Positions 11,589-22,109 of a stretch of 64,000 nt of DNA are shown here, in pieces. The notes below the pieces were generated by a model, which ran no database searches, was not told where the DNA came from, and was given only the letters and a program-made list of their open reading frames with translations. Positions within the stretch are counted from its first letter, which is position 1; each line of letters begins with the position of its first letter. Made by a program: the position numbers and the translations under genes. Source of the DNA: Locusta migratoria (lineage: Eukaryota > Arthropoda > Insecta > Orthoptera > Acrididae); the NCBI GenBank assembly GCA_026315105.1, contig CM048744.1, positions 361,523,168 through 361,587,167 of the forward strand. Reading direction: 5' to 3'.

Positions 11589-11904
11589 ACTTTTTCCAGG
11601 TCACAAATCTTATTAATATGTCTTGGTTGTTCTGTAGGCTCGCTTCCATTATAAATTGCCGTCAAGTACGGCCTTGTGTCAATGCGACCTCACAGCCCCC
11701 GGCTCTTCTACCTGCCGAGCAGAGACCGGACGGGGAGATTAGCGGGCCGCCCCTCGACCAGAACTGGGTGCTAATGTCACTGGGTGCTTTTGTCACTGGA
11801 TGCTTTTGTTAGGTTACCATTAGTTATTTGGTATACTATGTCAGTAACAGCGCCTCTATCGGCTCTTTGCTATACTACACTGCAATTCAAGCGTAGCATA
11901 CACC

Positions 11905-12645
11905 AGAAGCTACAAATTACGATATTTTTTCTTCCCCTGATCCGATTTTCATGAAATGAAGCTTATATGTTGCGCCAATGTACTCTCAGTTGACCTATGA
12001 AACCCCATGAATGTTCGTGTAGTACTCTTGGAGATTTGCTGTACTACACTATACTTATAAGCATAGTATACACAAAAACTTCAAATTACGATATTTTTCC
12101 TTCCTCTGATCCGATTTTGATGGAACTAAGCCTATTTTACTCTTCAAACTATTGTCAATTTACCTGTGGAAACCCATGAAAGTTCCTGTAGTACTTTTGG
12201 AGATTACCCTCAACAAACAGACATACACGATGGCTTTCAAGCAAATTATTAAATCATCATATCTTTATTTTCTGTGATCCGATTTTAATTATTGAAGCCT
12301 TTAAGTAACCGCACGATGTTCTTAAGTTGTGTGTGAGAACCCCATGAAACTTCGTCAAGTGGTTTTCGAGATATACGTGTTCAAAGATACTGACAGACAT
12401 GACGATCATAGATAAAAAATTGAAATTACGATATTCTCTTTTTCCGTGATAAGAGGTTTTTAACAGTCGACGGTTATCGAAAACACTTAAAATTACGATA
12501 TCTATTTTTTTCGTGATCAGATTTTGATAAAATTATACTTAGGTGTTGACCCAAACTTTTCTCGTGTTAAGATTCGTCCAGTAGTTTTGAAGATTGAAGG
12601 GAACAGCGACAGGCCTACATTTACAGATTTATTATTAGTATAGAT
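11905..12645. repeat. degenerate ~150-bp minisatellite
   Basis: Four to five diverged units each contain aaattacgatat, a T-rich stretch, cgtgatccgattttgat, and a later ccatgaa.gttc.tgtagt..ttttggagat block. Clear unit starts are near 11911, 12071, 12239, 12421 and 12490, with variable spacing. The array ends in ttattagtatagatta next to LINE copy B. The wording (phase of gat ccg att tt) recalls satellite-like repeats that flank many arthropod transposons; no coding function. Confidence 0.7.
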
Positions 12646-12649
12646 TACT

Positions 12650-13970
12650 TAATCTAATTCCTTCAGCATCGCCTGATTTTCATACATTGCATTCCAATAC
12701 CTTCGTTTTACTTTTATTTATGTCCATCTTATATCTTCCTTTCAAGACACTGTCCATTCCATTCAATTGCTCTTCCAGATCTTTTGCGGTCTCTGACAGA
12801 ATTACTATGTCTTAGGCAAAGCGCAATGTTTTTCTTTCTTCTCCTTGAATTCCTTCACTGCCTGCTCAATGTACCGATTGAACAACATTGGGGAAAGACT
12901 ACAACCCTGTCTTACTCCTTTCGCAACCTCTGCATCCCTTTCTTGCCCTTCGACTCTAATAACCGCTGTCTGGTTTTTGTATAGCTTGAATATAACTCCT
13001 CCCTGTATTTTACCCCTGCTACCGTCAGAATTTGGAAGAGTGTATTCCAGTCGACATTGTCAAAAGCTTTTTCCAAATCATTGACAAACGCTAAAAACGT
13101 AGGTTTCCCTTTCCTTAGCCTATCTTCTAAGATAAGTCGTAATGTATTGCCTCCCGTGTTCCTAAATTTCTCCAAAATCCAAACTGATCTTCACCGAGGT
13201 CGGATTCCACAAGTTTTTCCATTTGTCTGCAAATAATTCGTGTTACTATTTTGCAACCATGACTTATTAAACTGATAGTTCTGTAACACACTTGTCTGCA
13301 CTTGCTTTCTTTGGAATTGGAATTATGATTTTCTTCTTGAAGTCGGAGGGTATTTCCCCTGTCTCATACATCTTGCATACCAGGTGGTACAATTTTTTCA
13401 CGACTGGCTCTCCTAACGATATCAGCAGTTCAGACGGAATATCAACTACTCCAGATGCCTTGTTTCAAGTCCTTCAGCGCTCTGTCAAATTCTTCTCGCA
13501 GTGTCATATCTCCTATCTCATCTTCCTCCACTTCGTCTTCCATTTGTAGAATACTGCCTTCAAGTTAATTTCATTTGTATAGGCCCTCTATATATTCCTT
13601 CCACAGTTCAGCTTTACCCTCTTTGCTTTCCGTCTGAGTTCTTGATATTCATACAGCTGTTTTTCTTGTCTCCAAATATCTCTTTTATTTTTCTGTAGGC
13701 GGTATCTATCTTTCCCCTAGTTATACATTATTCTACGATTCTGCATTTGTCCTCTAGCCAATTCTGCTTAGCCAGTCTGCACTTACCATCAATCTCATTT
13801 TTCAGACGTTTGTACTTCCTTTTTCCTGTTTCACTTCCTAATTTTTATATTTTCTCCTCTCATCAATTAAGTTCAGAATATCCTGTGTTATCCAGGGATT
13901 TTTGTTAGGCCTCGTCCTTCTGCCTATATGATCGTCTGCGGCCTTCACTACCTTGAATACTATTATTGTG
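12650..13970 (-). pseudogene. RTE-type LINE, copy B, 3'-truncated
   Basis: Minus-strand match to the RT at 15333-16535: KPTFLAFVNDLEKAFDNVDW (one inserted codon), the YRLNNIG/SPMLFN region and the FADD area, broken by frameshifts. Unlike other copies it lacks the last ~520 bp (homology stops at about 12650 beside the minisatellite), but extends further upstream, through RT N-terminal sequence to about 13970 (for example the MEDEVEEDEIGDMTLREEF and NKNPWITQDILNLIDERRK stretches). A dead fragment useful for extending the family consensus. Confidence 0.85.
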
Positions 13971-14183
13971 AATTACGCTGATATAATTTGAATTTACTAA
14001 AAATTTTGAAAAATGAGAAATTTCTGCCTCTTAACAAATAATTAAAATTACGAAACTATGAGAAATGTTGGAATATGGTGATTCTAATGCTACGGTCGCG
14101 ATGTGGTGTTACAGATCTCAGCGCTGTTTCTGCGCTAGGGACAACAGCAGCGATACAAGATATCAGGTTAGTAAGAGAAAGTC
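13971..14183. other. short AT-rich spacer
   Basis: No feature recognised between the LINE copy B boundary and the SINE target duplication. Confidence 0.4.
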
Positions 14184-14194
14184 TCTTCTTCATA

Positions 14195-14389
14195 AAAATG
14201 TTCAAATGTATGTAAATCTATCGGACCAAACTACGTGGTCATCAGCTTACAAACTACTTAAACCTAGGTAAACTAACCTAAGGACAACACACACACCCAT
14301 GCCGCACGGAGGACTAGAACCTCCACGGCGAGCAACCGCATGCTCCGCAGCGAGGCGCCTTAGACCGCTCGGCTACTCCACCGCGGCTA
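14195..14389 (-). mobile_element. tRNA-derived SINE (type II)
   Basis: Minus-strand copy of the second SINE subfamily. Head in reverse reads ccgcggtggagtagccgagc, B box ggttctagtcctcc; body includes a ggtttaagtagtttgtaag stretch. The 11-bp duplication tcttcttcata occurs at 14184-14194 and 14390-14400. It shares its tail (aaacatttgaacatt) with type I but differs in the head and middle. Confidence 0.93.
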
Positions 14390-14400
14390 TCTTCTTCATA

Positions 14401-15305
14401 CGCTGACGAGGTACGAAGCAATACGGCCCCTGACGTGTAGTGCTTTTTTCTATCACAAATAAGAACATTGGCACGAAGTGTCTTCGTAACAGGTCCGAGG
14501 GTAGAGAGAAGGGCAAAACTTGGAAACTTCAACATTCAAATAATTAACTTCCTCGAACTTTAAACACATTACCCCCATTTTTTCTCTTCAATACCGCCGT
14601 AACATGGGCTTACTTATGCCCGGTTTGCGTTGCTCAGATCATACTAATTATCCGGTAAGACGTACATCCTTTCATGAATAGTTCTGCACATTGTAATGAT
14701 TCTCTTTCGTCAGTTTTGTCGTCAAGGTTAAAGTTAAGTACCGCTATTGAAATTTAACAAACTGAAATATTGCAATGAATATTAATTTTGAAGAGAGCAC
14801 CGCTGAGAAAAACATGTATTATTCCCGCATCAGGATTTAGCGGTAGTTGTGGTTAGGATAAATACAACAGCAGAAAGCATCATTAGAAAAGAAAGTGTCG
14901 GAATCCGCTCTTTACCTGCCGGAATAAATCAGGTTGTATTGCAGCCGTATCACTGTAGTCGAACCTGCATGGAATGATTGAGTTTTTCACGGTAAACTGA
15001 TCCTTGTTTACGTAAGATTCTCACGCTAAAGTTTTATGACCATGTTTAACTCCAGTTGCAATTAGTGCTTAAAATTGCAAAATTATCGGACTTCGTTTAA
15101 CGAAAACAATAATTACTGCAGGCTTTGAAATAATACAAATTGTGCGTTAGTGAAGGTCGAATCTGGAATGTTCTTGCGAAATCGCGAAGCGATTCGTAAC
15201 AATAGCCACGTATAATTTTAAGAATTATGCGTCTTGCTGGTGACAAAGATTACGTAATTAGTGGAAATGGGGAAAAGCATTTTGAATGAAATCTTTATTT
15301 ATTAC
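14401..15305. other. intergenic, no recognisable feature
   Basis: AT-rich DNA with only short random frames. Nothing supported. Confidence 0.45.
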
Positions 15306-16552
15306 AATTAACAACGAATTATCTACAGGAGAATGGAAAAGCTGGTAGAAGCTGACATCGGGGAAGATCAGTTTGGATTCAGGAGGAACGTAGGAACCCG
15401 GGAGGCAATACTCACTTTACGTCTTATCTTAGAAGATAGATTAAGGAAAGGCAAACCTACATTTTTAGCTTTTGTAGATTTGGAGAAGGCTTTTGACAAT
15501 GTTGACTGGAATACACTCTTTCAAATTCTGAAGTCAGCAGGGGTAAAATATAGGGAAAGGAGAGTTATTTACAACTTGTACAAAAGCCAGACCGCAGTTA
15601 TTAGACTCGAAGGGCATGAAAGGGAAGCATCAGTTGGGAAGGGAGTAAGACAGGGTTGTTGCCTTTCTCCGATGTTATTTAATTTGTACATCGAGCAAGC
15701 GGTGAAGGAAAGCAAGGAAAAATTTGGAATAGGGATTAAAGTTCAGGGGGAAGAAATAAAAACATTGCGTTTTGCTGATGACATTGTAATTCTATCAGAG
15801 ACAGCAAAGGACCTGGAAGAGCAGTTGAATGGAATGGACAGTGTGTTGAAGAGAGCGTATAAAATGAACATTAACAAGAGCAAAACAAAAATAATGGAAT
15901 GCGGTCTTAGAAAATCAGGCGATGCTGAAGGAATTAGATTAGGTAACGAAACAATGAAGGTGGTAGATGAGTTTTGTTACTTGGGTAGTAAAATAACATG
16001 CGATGGTCGTAGTACAGAGGATATAAAATGCAGAATGGCAATGGGAAGAAAAGCATTTTTGAAAAAGAGAAATTTGCTAACATCGAATATTAATTTAAGT
16101 GTAAGGAAGTCTTTTCTGAAGGCATTTGTGTGGAGCGTTGCGTTGTATGGGAGTGAAACATGGACGATAAGCAATGCGGACAGGAAGAGAATAGAGGCTT
16201 TTGAAATGTGGTGCTACAGAAGAATGCTGAAGATTAGGTGGGTAGATCACATAACTAATGAAGAGGTACTGAACAGAATTGGTGAGAAAAGGAATTTTTG
16301 GCATACCCTGACTAAAAGAAGGGATCGCTTGGTAGGACACATTCTTAGACATCGGGGAATCGTAAATTTAGCATTGGAGGGAAGTGTGTGGGGTAAAAAT
16401 CGCAGAGGGAGACCAAGAGACGCGTATAGTAAGCAGATTCAAATAGATGTGGGTTGCCGTTCTTATGAGGAGATGAAAAGGCTTGCTCAGGATAGAGTAG
16501 GGTGGAGAGCTGCATCAAACCAGTCTCCGGACTGAAGACCACAACAACAACA
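15306..16552 (+). mobile_element. RTE-type LINE, copy C, open RT frame (400 codons)
   Basis: 5'-truncated LINE with an unbroken frame 15333-16535. Residue landmarks: QFGFRRNVGTREA (~13-25), catalytic FVDLEKAFDNVDW (47-59), RQGCCLSPMLFN (106-117), catalytic FADDIVILSE (147-156), DEFCYLGSKIT (~210), and the C-terminal block EAFEMWCYRRMLKIRW typical of RTE-clade proteins. Reverse transcriptase copies the element's own RNA at a nicked target. The endonuclease domain and the first RT motifs are missing, so this copy cannot move alone; the start ATG is just the first inside the truncated frame. The 3' end is gaagaccacaacaacaac, a short trinucleotide tail. An intact frame in a truncated copy suggests recent insertion. 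Confidence 0.93.
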
Positions 16553-16800
16553 ACAAGCTGACACTTATAGTAAGTCCGGGAGAGTTTCCGCATGCGGTAC
16601 AGACTACGCACCCCCTTAGTTTTGGTAAACGCCGCCAGAGTGCGTGTGTAGACGCTGTGCAGTTGCGCAGTAGACGCTGGGAGGCGATGCAACTGCTTTT
16701 GTTTCAATAGTGGTAGTTCTAACCGAGCTAGTCTTAATAAACAATGTCTGTATATCTTGCATGGAAGCCTTTTTAGTGTTACGGTTACTTATTAGATAGT
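16553..16800. other. spacer between LINEs
   Basis: No gene. Contains moderately GC-rich sequence near 16600-16700 and an aataaa at about 16737. Origin not recognised. Confidence 0.4.
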
Positions 16801-17243
16801 GCTAAATAGATTAGATTAGTACTTGTTCCATAGATCAAGAATACGACATTTCGTAATGATGTGCAACGTGTCAGGTTAATGAAAGGTGTCTGTACAAGAC
16901 GTTACATTACACAAAATATTACATGACACGTTTTTATTTATTTATTTTTCAAATTTACTAATTTATATCTAAAAATTCATCTACAGTGTAGAAGGAGTTG
17001 CCATGTAGAAATTCTTTTAATTTATTTTTAAATGCTTGACGGCTGTCAGGCTTTTGACGCTCTTTGGTAGGTGATCAAAGAAAGACTTTTGTGGCAGCAT
17101 AATTCACCCCTTTCTGTGCCAAAGCTAGATTTAACCTTGAATAGTGAAGATCATTCTTTCTCTTAGTGTTGTAGTTATGAACACTGCTATTGCTTTTGAA
17201 TTCGGTGAGATTGGTAATAACAAATTTCATAAATGAATATATA

Positions 17244-17872
17244 CAGGGCGTCCCAGCTCTCTTGTCCACCCAAAATATCTCTGGAACAATATTAGCTATT
17301 GGTAAACGACTTTCACCGGTATCAATGTACGGCTGGGGCCCATGAATGTACATATTTGAAAACATTCTAAAACGAAAGCAAATGTGTTTTTTAACACAAA
17401 CTTATGTTTTTTTAATGGACACCCTATAGTTTTTCTTCAGCAATCCATAGCATGACAAATCACATAAACAATGGCGTTGCTTGCATTGCAATATTCCAAT
17501 TACATCCCGAGATATTGCGACGCGAATTTGACGCTTGAAATGCGCGAAACGCGCGGCTAGCTCACGTCCTGAGCAGCATGGGGTCTCGCCTGAGTCGCAA
17601 TATGTCGGGATGTAATTGGAATATTGCGATGTAATCAACGCCATTGTTTATGTGATTTGTCATGCTATGGCTTGCTGAAGAGAAAATATAGGGTATTCAT
17701 TAAAAAAACATAAGTTTATGTTAAAAAAACACTTGCTTTCTTTTTAGAATGTTTCCAAATATGTACATTCATGGGCCCCAGCCGTACATTGATACCGGTG
17801 AAAGTCGCTTACCAATAGCTAATATTGTTCCAGAGATATTTTGGGTGGACAAGATAGCTGGGACGCCCTGTA
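17244..17872. mobile_element. ~630-bp palindromic MITE
   Basis: Nearly the entire element is two inverted arms. The left starts acagggcgtcccagct and contains gggcccatgaatgtacatat; the right ends agctgggacgccctgt and contains the mirror atatgtacattcatgggccc. The arms meet near 17560 (cgcgcggctagctcacg). Flanks are TA on both sides and rejoin into the LINE sequence seen uninterrupted at 34884-34920. No coding capacity. The sequence of the arms is related to the element at 25069. TA target and cagggYgtccca ends suggest a Tc1/mariner-group non-autonomous element; the superfamily is inferred. Confidence 0.85.
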
Positions 17873-18137
17873 TACTGTGAAGCTACTGTGAAGATCCCTA
17901 GCTCTTTGTCTGCAGGTTGATCTTGGATGGGCTCCAGAAATTATTCTGATTACACGCTTTTGTGAACTGAATACTTTTTTACTCAATGATGAATTACCCC
18001 AGAAAATGATGCCATACGAAAACAGAGAATGAAAATAGGCATAGTAAGCTAATTTACTGAGATGTATATCACCAAAATTTGCAATTACCCTAATAGCATA
18101 AGTTGCTGAACTCAAACGTTGCAACAGATCTTCAATG

Positions 18138-18182
18138 GTTTTTTTTTATTTTTTTTTTTATTTTTTTATTTTTTATTTTTTA
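18138..18182. repeat. T-rich tract
   Basis: About 45 bases of T with scattered A, lying inside the minus-strand LINE. Confidence 0.8.
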
Positions 18183-18789
18183 TGTTCAACCTCTCATCAA
18201 TGCTTGCACATAAAAATTTTGAATATTCTACCTTTGCTACAGATTTCTGATCAAAGTCTATATTTATTGATGGTGTCATTCTAGTTACTGTATGGAACTG
18301 TATGTACTGTGTTTTATCAACATTTAATGACAGTCCATTTGCTGAGAACCACTTAATGATTTTCTGAAAGACGTCGTTTACAATTTCATTAGTTAGTTCT
18401 TGTCTGTCAAGTGTGATAACTATACTTGTATCATCATCAAAAAAGAACCAGCTTTGCATCTTCATGAATATAGAATGGCAAGTCATTAATGTATATTAAG
18501 AACAGCAAAGGGCCCAAGACCGAACCTTGTGGCACCCCATAGTGACATATTTTAAAATATCTGAGTAGCTGCACGAACAGTAACTTCTGTTGGGTGCCTT
18601 TTGCTTCTAGTGCGGCCAACTTGCTTGCTACGGTCACAGAGTTACAGGGTGTGGAGTCTATCCCTAATAAATCGGGATACATGCTCAATCTTTGGTACTT
18701 ACTGTGTTGACTGTGGCTGGGAAAGTAGGAACAAAAGCTAATGATGGAGAGGATTTCTTTTGAAAAACTCGATAGGCCCAAGTTTAATC

Positions 18790-19311
18790 TTTAAAAATAA
18801 TTTAAAATTTAATAATTCAGTGTTTTGATATAACAAAAATAAAGGATTTGTTTGGCAATTCTTCTTTGTTTATTTTTATTCTTCAGTCGTTACAGTCATA
18901 AACTAAAATTTTAACATATTTTGTTTAAAAAATTATAAATTTCAACAAATATCATAATGTGGCATGTCATCCATAAGGGCGAAGCATCTCGCCCTTAGCC
19001 TAAGGGATATATGCTGCACTGTAAGGTTTTATGAGTGGTCAAATATCATGACGAATGAGTGGATGTAAAATTCTCAAAAAATTATATTTTAAGGAAAACT
19101 GGTTTGTTAACTTGTAAAAGAAATTATTTGCAACTTAAGAGCATTATGGAATTTTTTAATGAATAATTTGGAAAATGTACGCTATCTCTTCCGGATTTAC
19201 CCTACATAGTCAATGTGGAGAGACCAAAGAGGAGACATTCGATCTAGTCAACAGTGAGAAGACGAAAGACAACGAGCGCTTCAATTTTCCCAACAGACCA
19301 GTCAAAAAAAA

Positions 19312-19370
<59 letters not shown>

Positions 19371-20480
19371 AAGTAAAAATAAAAAGTAAAATTAAAAGTC
19401 TCTTAAAACAAAATAATCAGAAATATACTGGCAGAGGGAATGGATGCTAGCGACAAGCGTTGCAGATATAATTTTAATAAAAAAAATATTAAATGTAATG
19501 TTAAAACGTGTCACTTCCTCAAATGTTTGGCAGTTCAGTTTCTAAGCTGCTCACAGGATGGCCAGTTTCTGTAGCTTCGAAAGGAGAGAAAAGCCTCTTT
19601 TTGCGGTATCAGGTGTTGGGCGCGTGTGGCGCATGTCTGGGGGCAGTGACGGCCAAATCCCGGGGCGCCGCGTGTAGCGGACACGTGGCCAACACGTGGC
19701 TACACAGCACAGGGGCCGCCCCAGCTGTCCACCTGCTGCCTAGCAACTGGGATTAGTCCTCTGGTTTGGCTGACAAGGGGGCCATCAAAACTGTCAATCA
19801 AGGATTTTTAACGGTCTCAGGTATTTTTTTGGAATAATTTATACTGCAGCAGTCACTTTTTACTAATATTTTTATTAGCACGCCGCGTTTCGGCAGCAAG
19901 CTGCCACCATCGGGTGCATGCTTTGTGTTGTGGGTGCCAGTGAGATTATGGTTGGACGTTTTAACTTGTTCAGGAAGATACAGCTATTTTAGTACTATGT
20001 TTCGTGATTATAGCTTCTGGATTATTGTAGTGTTGTATTTACTTACAGTTTTGTTGATAATCTTTTTATCTGGCACACACAACACAAGAACACAGTTATG
20101 TATACACCAGATGTAGACATTTTGTATTAGATGTTTACACTGTACAAAGATCCTTAGAAGCTAAGATAACCTACTCACATCAATATTTACAGTGAATATG
20201 CCATAAAATGTGCATATGTAGATAGCATGTTTTGAAACAGATGTTGCTACATTTTAAGAAATTATTCAGTCAAAGTTACATTATCAAGCTGAGTTTCATA
20301 TGAACGATGTTTCCTAAACCCTATAAAGTTCAATGAATGATGTCAGAACGGTCGATCGGCCAACACAGCGAATCACAAAACTGTACCTGGTGTTGACGAC
20401 CTGCCCCACTGTAGTTCAGTTTAGCATCGTGAGTGTAACGTATTAGACCTGTTGGACGAACTGCTTATTTAGTGCGTTGG
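18790..20480. other. intergenic with simple repeats; possible Penelope signature
   Basis: Contains the A/AT tract at 19304-19364, a GC-rich patch at 19600-19745 (82-codon frame of unknown worth), and gccgcgtttcggcagcaagc at 19882-19901, which resembles the 'ccgaaacgcg' signature found beside Penelope-like and other retroelements. No gene supported. Confidence 0.35.
19304..19364. repeat. poly(A) followed by (AT)n
   Basis: About 26 A then about 17 AT dinucleotides. Such a junction is often the tail of a retroposed copy, but no body was recognised upstream. Confidence 0.9.
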
Positions 20481-20489
20481 TTCCGAATT

Positions 20490-21112
20490 GAGAAGACAAT
20501 GAACGATCAAATGATCTCTTTAAAGTTTTGTTTTAATCTTGGCAAGACTTTAAAACAAACGCAATGCGATGCTGGTACGTGTTTATGCGGATCAAGCACT
20601 GTCCATGAAATGTGTGTTGGAGTAGTTCGCCCGTTTCAGATGAGGCCGGGAAAGTGTTTCTGACAGTCCCCGTAGCGGACGACCGGCGACCGTCGTCAGT
20701 GACGAAGAAATTGAGGCAGTGAGGACATTAAACAGAAACGACTGTCGATTAATAACGGATGAACTGCAGATTAACGGTAGCTGCAACACACAATTTCTTG
20801 AACCGTAGTGTCACTGAGTATGACACCTGAAACGAAACGGAAAGCATAGATGGCGTTCTCCCACATCGAAACCAAGCTCATGACCTTTCCCGATATCCAA
20901 GGCATTATCCACAAGGAATACCTGTAGAAACGACGTTGAACGCTGCAACGTATGATTAAATTTTGAACCTCCAGACTTCTTCCTATTCCCTCGACTGAAA
21001 GGAAGAATATTCCTTACATACAACGTAAAGTGACGAGGCTTTTGAATACCATCCCGAAGAAAGAGATAGTTCAAAGTTTGCACAGCATGTGACGCAGTGC
21101 TCAGCGGTACAT
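20490..21112 (+). pseudogene. mariner-type transposase relic
   Basis: Plus-strand pieces follow the order of mariner/SETMAR-type transposases: ISLKFCFNLGKTLKQT and then VYADQALSMKCVLE (N-terminal helix-turn-helix), GRESVSDSPRSGRPATVV (the GRPxT linker typical of mariner), then after a gap NFEPPDFFLFPRLKGRIF (the PPDFFLFP block before the last catalytic residue). The frame has several stops and at least one internal deletion, since most of the catalytic core between the two halves is missing. Dead copy. Confidence 0.82.
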
Positions 21113-21188
21113 AGCATCCCTTTTACCAACCTCCAGTATTTCTCAACGCTGCAACCGTTAACTATCAATGGTTGCAGCGTTGACACAT
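21113..21188. repeat. palindrome, later split by a hAT-like element
   Basis: agcatcccttttaccaacct at 21113 is the inverse of aggttggtaaaagggatgct ending at 22109. Inside, aacgctgcaacc and ggttgcagcgtt (21144-21155, 21169-21180) also pair. The two halves form one continuous palindrome of roughly 45-bp arms if the insertion at 21197-22084 is ignored. It probably belongs to the mariner relic's 3' end. Confidence 0.75.
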
Positions 21189-21349
21189 ACTGGGGGTAGG
21201 GTTGCCAGATCTCCGGGCGCCGCCCGGAGTGCCCGGGCTTGGAATGAATTCTCCGGGTCTAAGGGCCAGTGACTCATCTCCGGGCTTGAATGTAACCTTC
21301 ATCATAACTTTTTTTCCCGATGCTTTTCAAGTACTATGCACATGTAGCG

Positions 21350-21496
21350 ACGATCTACATCGAACTTAACGTAACTTAAACTAAGGACGAACACAACATC
21401 CATGCCGTAGGGGGGGAGGGGGATTCGAACCTCTGGTGGGAGCAACCTCGCGCACCGTGGCAAGACGCCTCAGTCGCTCGGCCATTCCCTGCCGGC
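21350..21496 (-). mobile_element. tRNA-derived SINE, partial
   Basis: Minus-strand copy with recognisable head (reverse: gccggcagggaatggccgag), a B box disturbed by a G-rich expansion (gaggttcgaatcccc), and a short, diverged body (ctaaggacgaacacaacatccatg). The tail is not clear. Confidence 0.75.
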
Positions 21497-21940
21497 TCCT
21501 CTCTAGAGATTATGAATAATTTTATATAAATGTCAATTTCTTATTGCAACAAAACGCTACTTTTCTATTCTTCCTCTGAAAACTTTTCATTGTTGCGTCG
21601 GTAGTAATCGGCTAGCGCATTATTAAGCAAACACTGTTGCGGCAACGTGTCAACTGGCGACGTCTATTATTTGTGTTCGTTCTTTCATTGTTTGTTATCA
21701 GTTTACCGGTAATTTTTTGAATACTCGGATCGTGTGAGAACAGACAAGCGTACATTAACTCAGATTAGTGAGTAATAACAGTGAAATGAAGAGACGATAT
21801 CTAAGTTCGTTCCGTGAAGAATGGTTGCAGGAAGAAAATTATAAAGAGTGGCTACAAAAAGTCGATACTGATGAGTGAATATGTAAGTGCATAACATGCA
21901 CTATCTCATTTACTTGATGGGAGGGAGGAGATGATTAGGC

Positions 21941-21941
<1 letters not shown>

Positions 21942-21976
<35 letters not shown>
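21942..21976. repeat. poly(T) run, ~35 bp
   Basis: Unbroken thymines inside the hAT-like element. Confidence 0.9.
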
Positions 21977-21980
<4 letters not shown>

Positions 21981-22109
21981 ATTCACGTGTAATTCTGGTT
22001 GGGGGGGGGGGCGATTCATTGGCCAAGGGGGAGTGGAGCACGTCTGGTCTCCGGGCCTGCCTCGAGTTCAATCTGGCAACCCTAACTGGAGGTTGGTAAA
22101 AGGGATGCT

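Larger units (their letters stand above)
10176..11664 (-). pseudogene. RTE-type LINE, second subfamily, with two nested SINEs
   Basis: On the minus strand the LINE ends at 10176 with cagtcagaagactgatgacta. A minus frame at 10945-11157 gives MFRALIKVLGKRISVIRFAN followed by DIAIISESEGKLQGLLNRM, the FADD-box region of an RTE-like reverse transcriptase (here FAND). The LINE text is interrupted at 10729-10923 and 11397-11588 by SINEs with clean duplications and resumes on the other side, e.g. ttttccaggtcacaaat after 11589. Several stops; inactive. It differs in sequence from the copies at 2.0, 12.7, 15.3 and 39.7 kb. Confidence 0.78.
9475..11818. mobile_element. 2.34-kb DNA transposon with 9-bp target duplication
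   Basis: The sequence attagttat occurs immediately left (9466-9474) and right (11819-11827). The ends form inverted repeats: the left starts ggatatgtgtcaaaagcacc, the right in reverse ggtaacctaacaaaagcatc, both continuing with cagtgaca. The subterminal motif agcacccagtgacat is repeated at both ends. The adjoining tandem copy (near 8871) shows the same site without the insertion. A 9-bp duplication and long subterminal repeats fit Mutator-like elements (8-11 bp duplications), but no transposase is left; the interior is T-rich DNA, a LINE and two SINEs. Superfamily is an inference. Confidence 0.7.
16805..18785 (-). pseudogene. LINE (jockey/CR1-like group), split by a MITE
   Basis: Minus-strand pieces in order are GVPQGSVLGPLLFLIYINDL (RT), then FDDDTSIVI with KWFSANGLSLNVDKTQYIQF, then LSKLAYYAYFHSLFSYGIIF with QKRVIRIISGAHPRS, then SNSSVHNYNTKRKNDLHYSR near the C-terminus. 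The 3' end at about 16805 carries a taatc-type short repeat and the ttacgaaatg..gtattcttgatc stretch, also present at the 3' end of the copy at 34866-35334. A 630-bp palindromic element interrupts it at 17244-17872 and a T-rich run sits at 18138-18182. Frames are broken; inactive. Confidence 0.82.
21197..22084. mobile_element. non-autonomous hAT-like element, 888 bp
   Basis: Terminal inverted repeats tagggttgccaga at 21197 and tctggcaaccct(a) at 22072-22084. Flanks are actggggg (21189-21196) and actggagg (22085-22092), an 8-bp duplication with one mismatch; 8 bp is the hAT hallmark. Inside, 21786-21878 encodes MKRRYLSSFREEWLQEENYK followed by EWLQKVDTDE, resembling the first residues of hAT transposases, then a stop. 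The rest of the transposase is missing. A partial type II SINE (21350-21496, minus) and a T-run (21942-21976) are nested in it. Confidence 0.78.
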
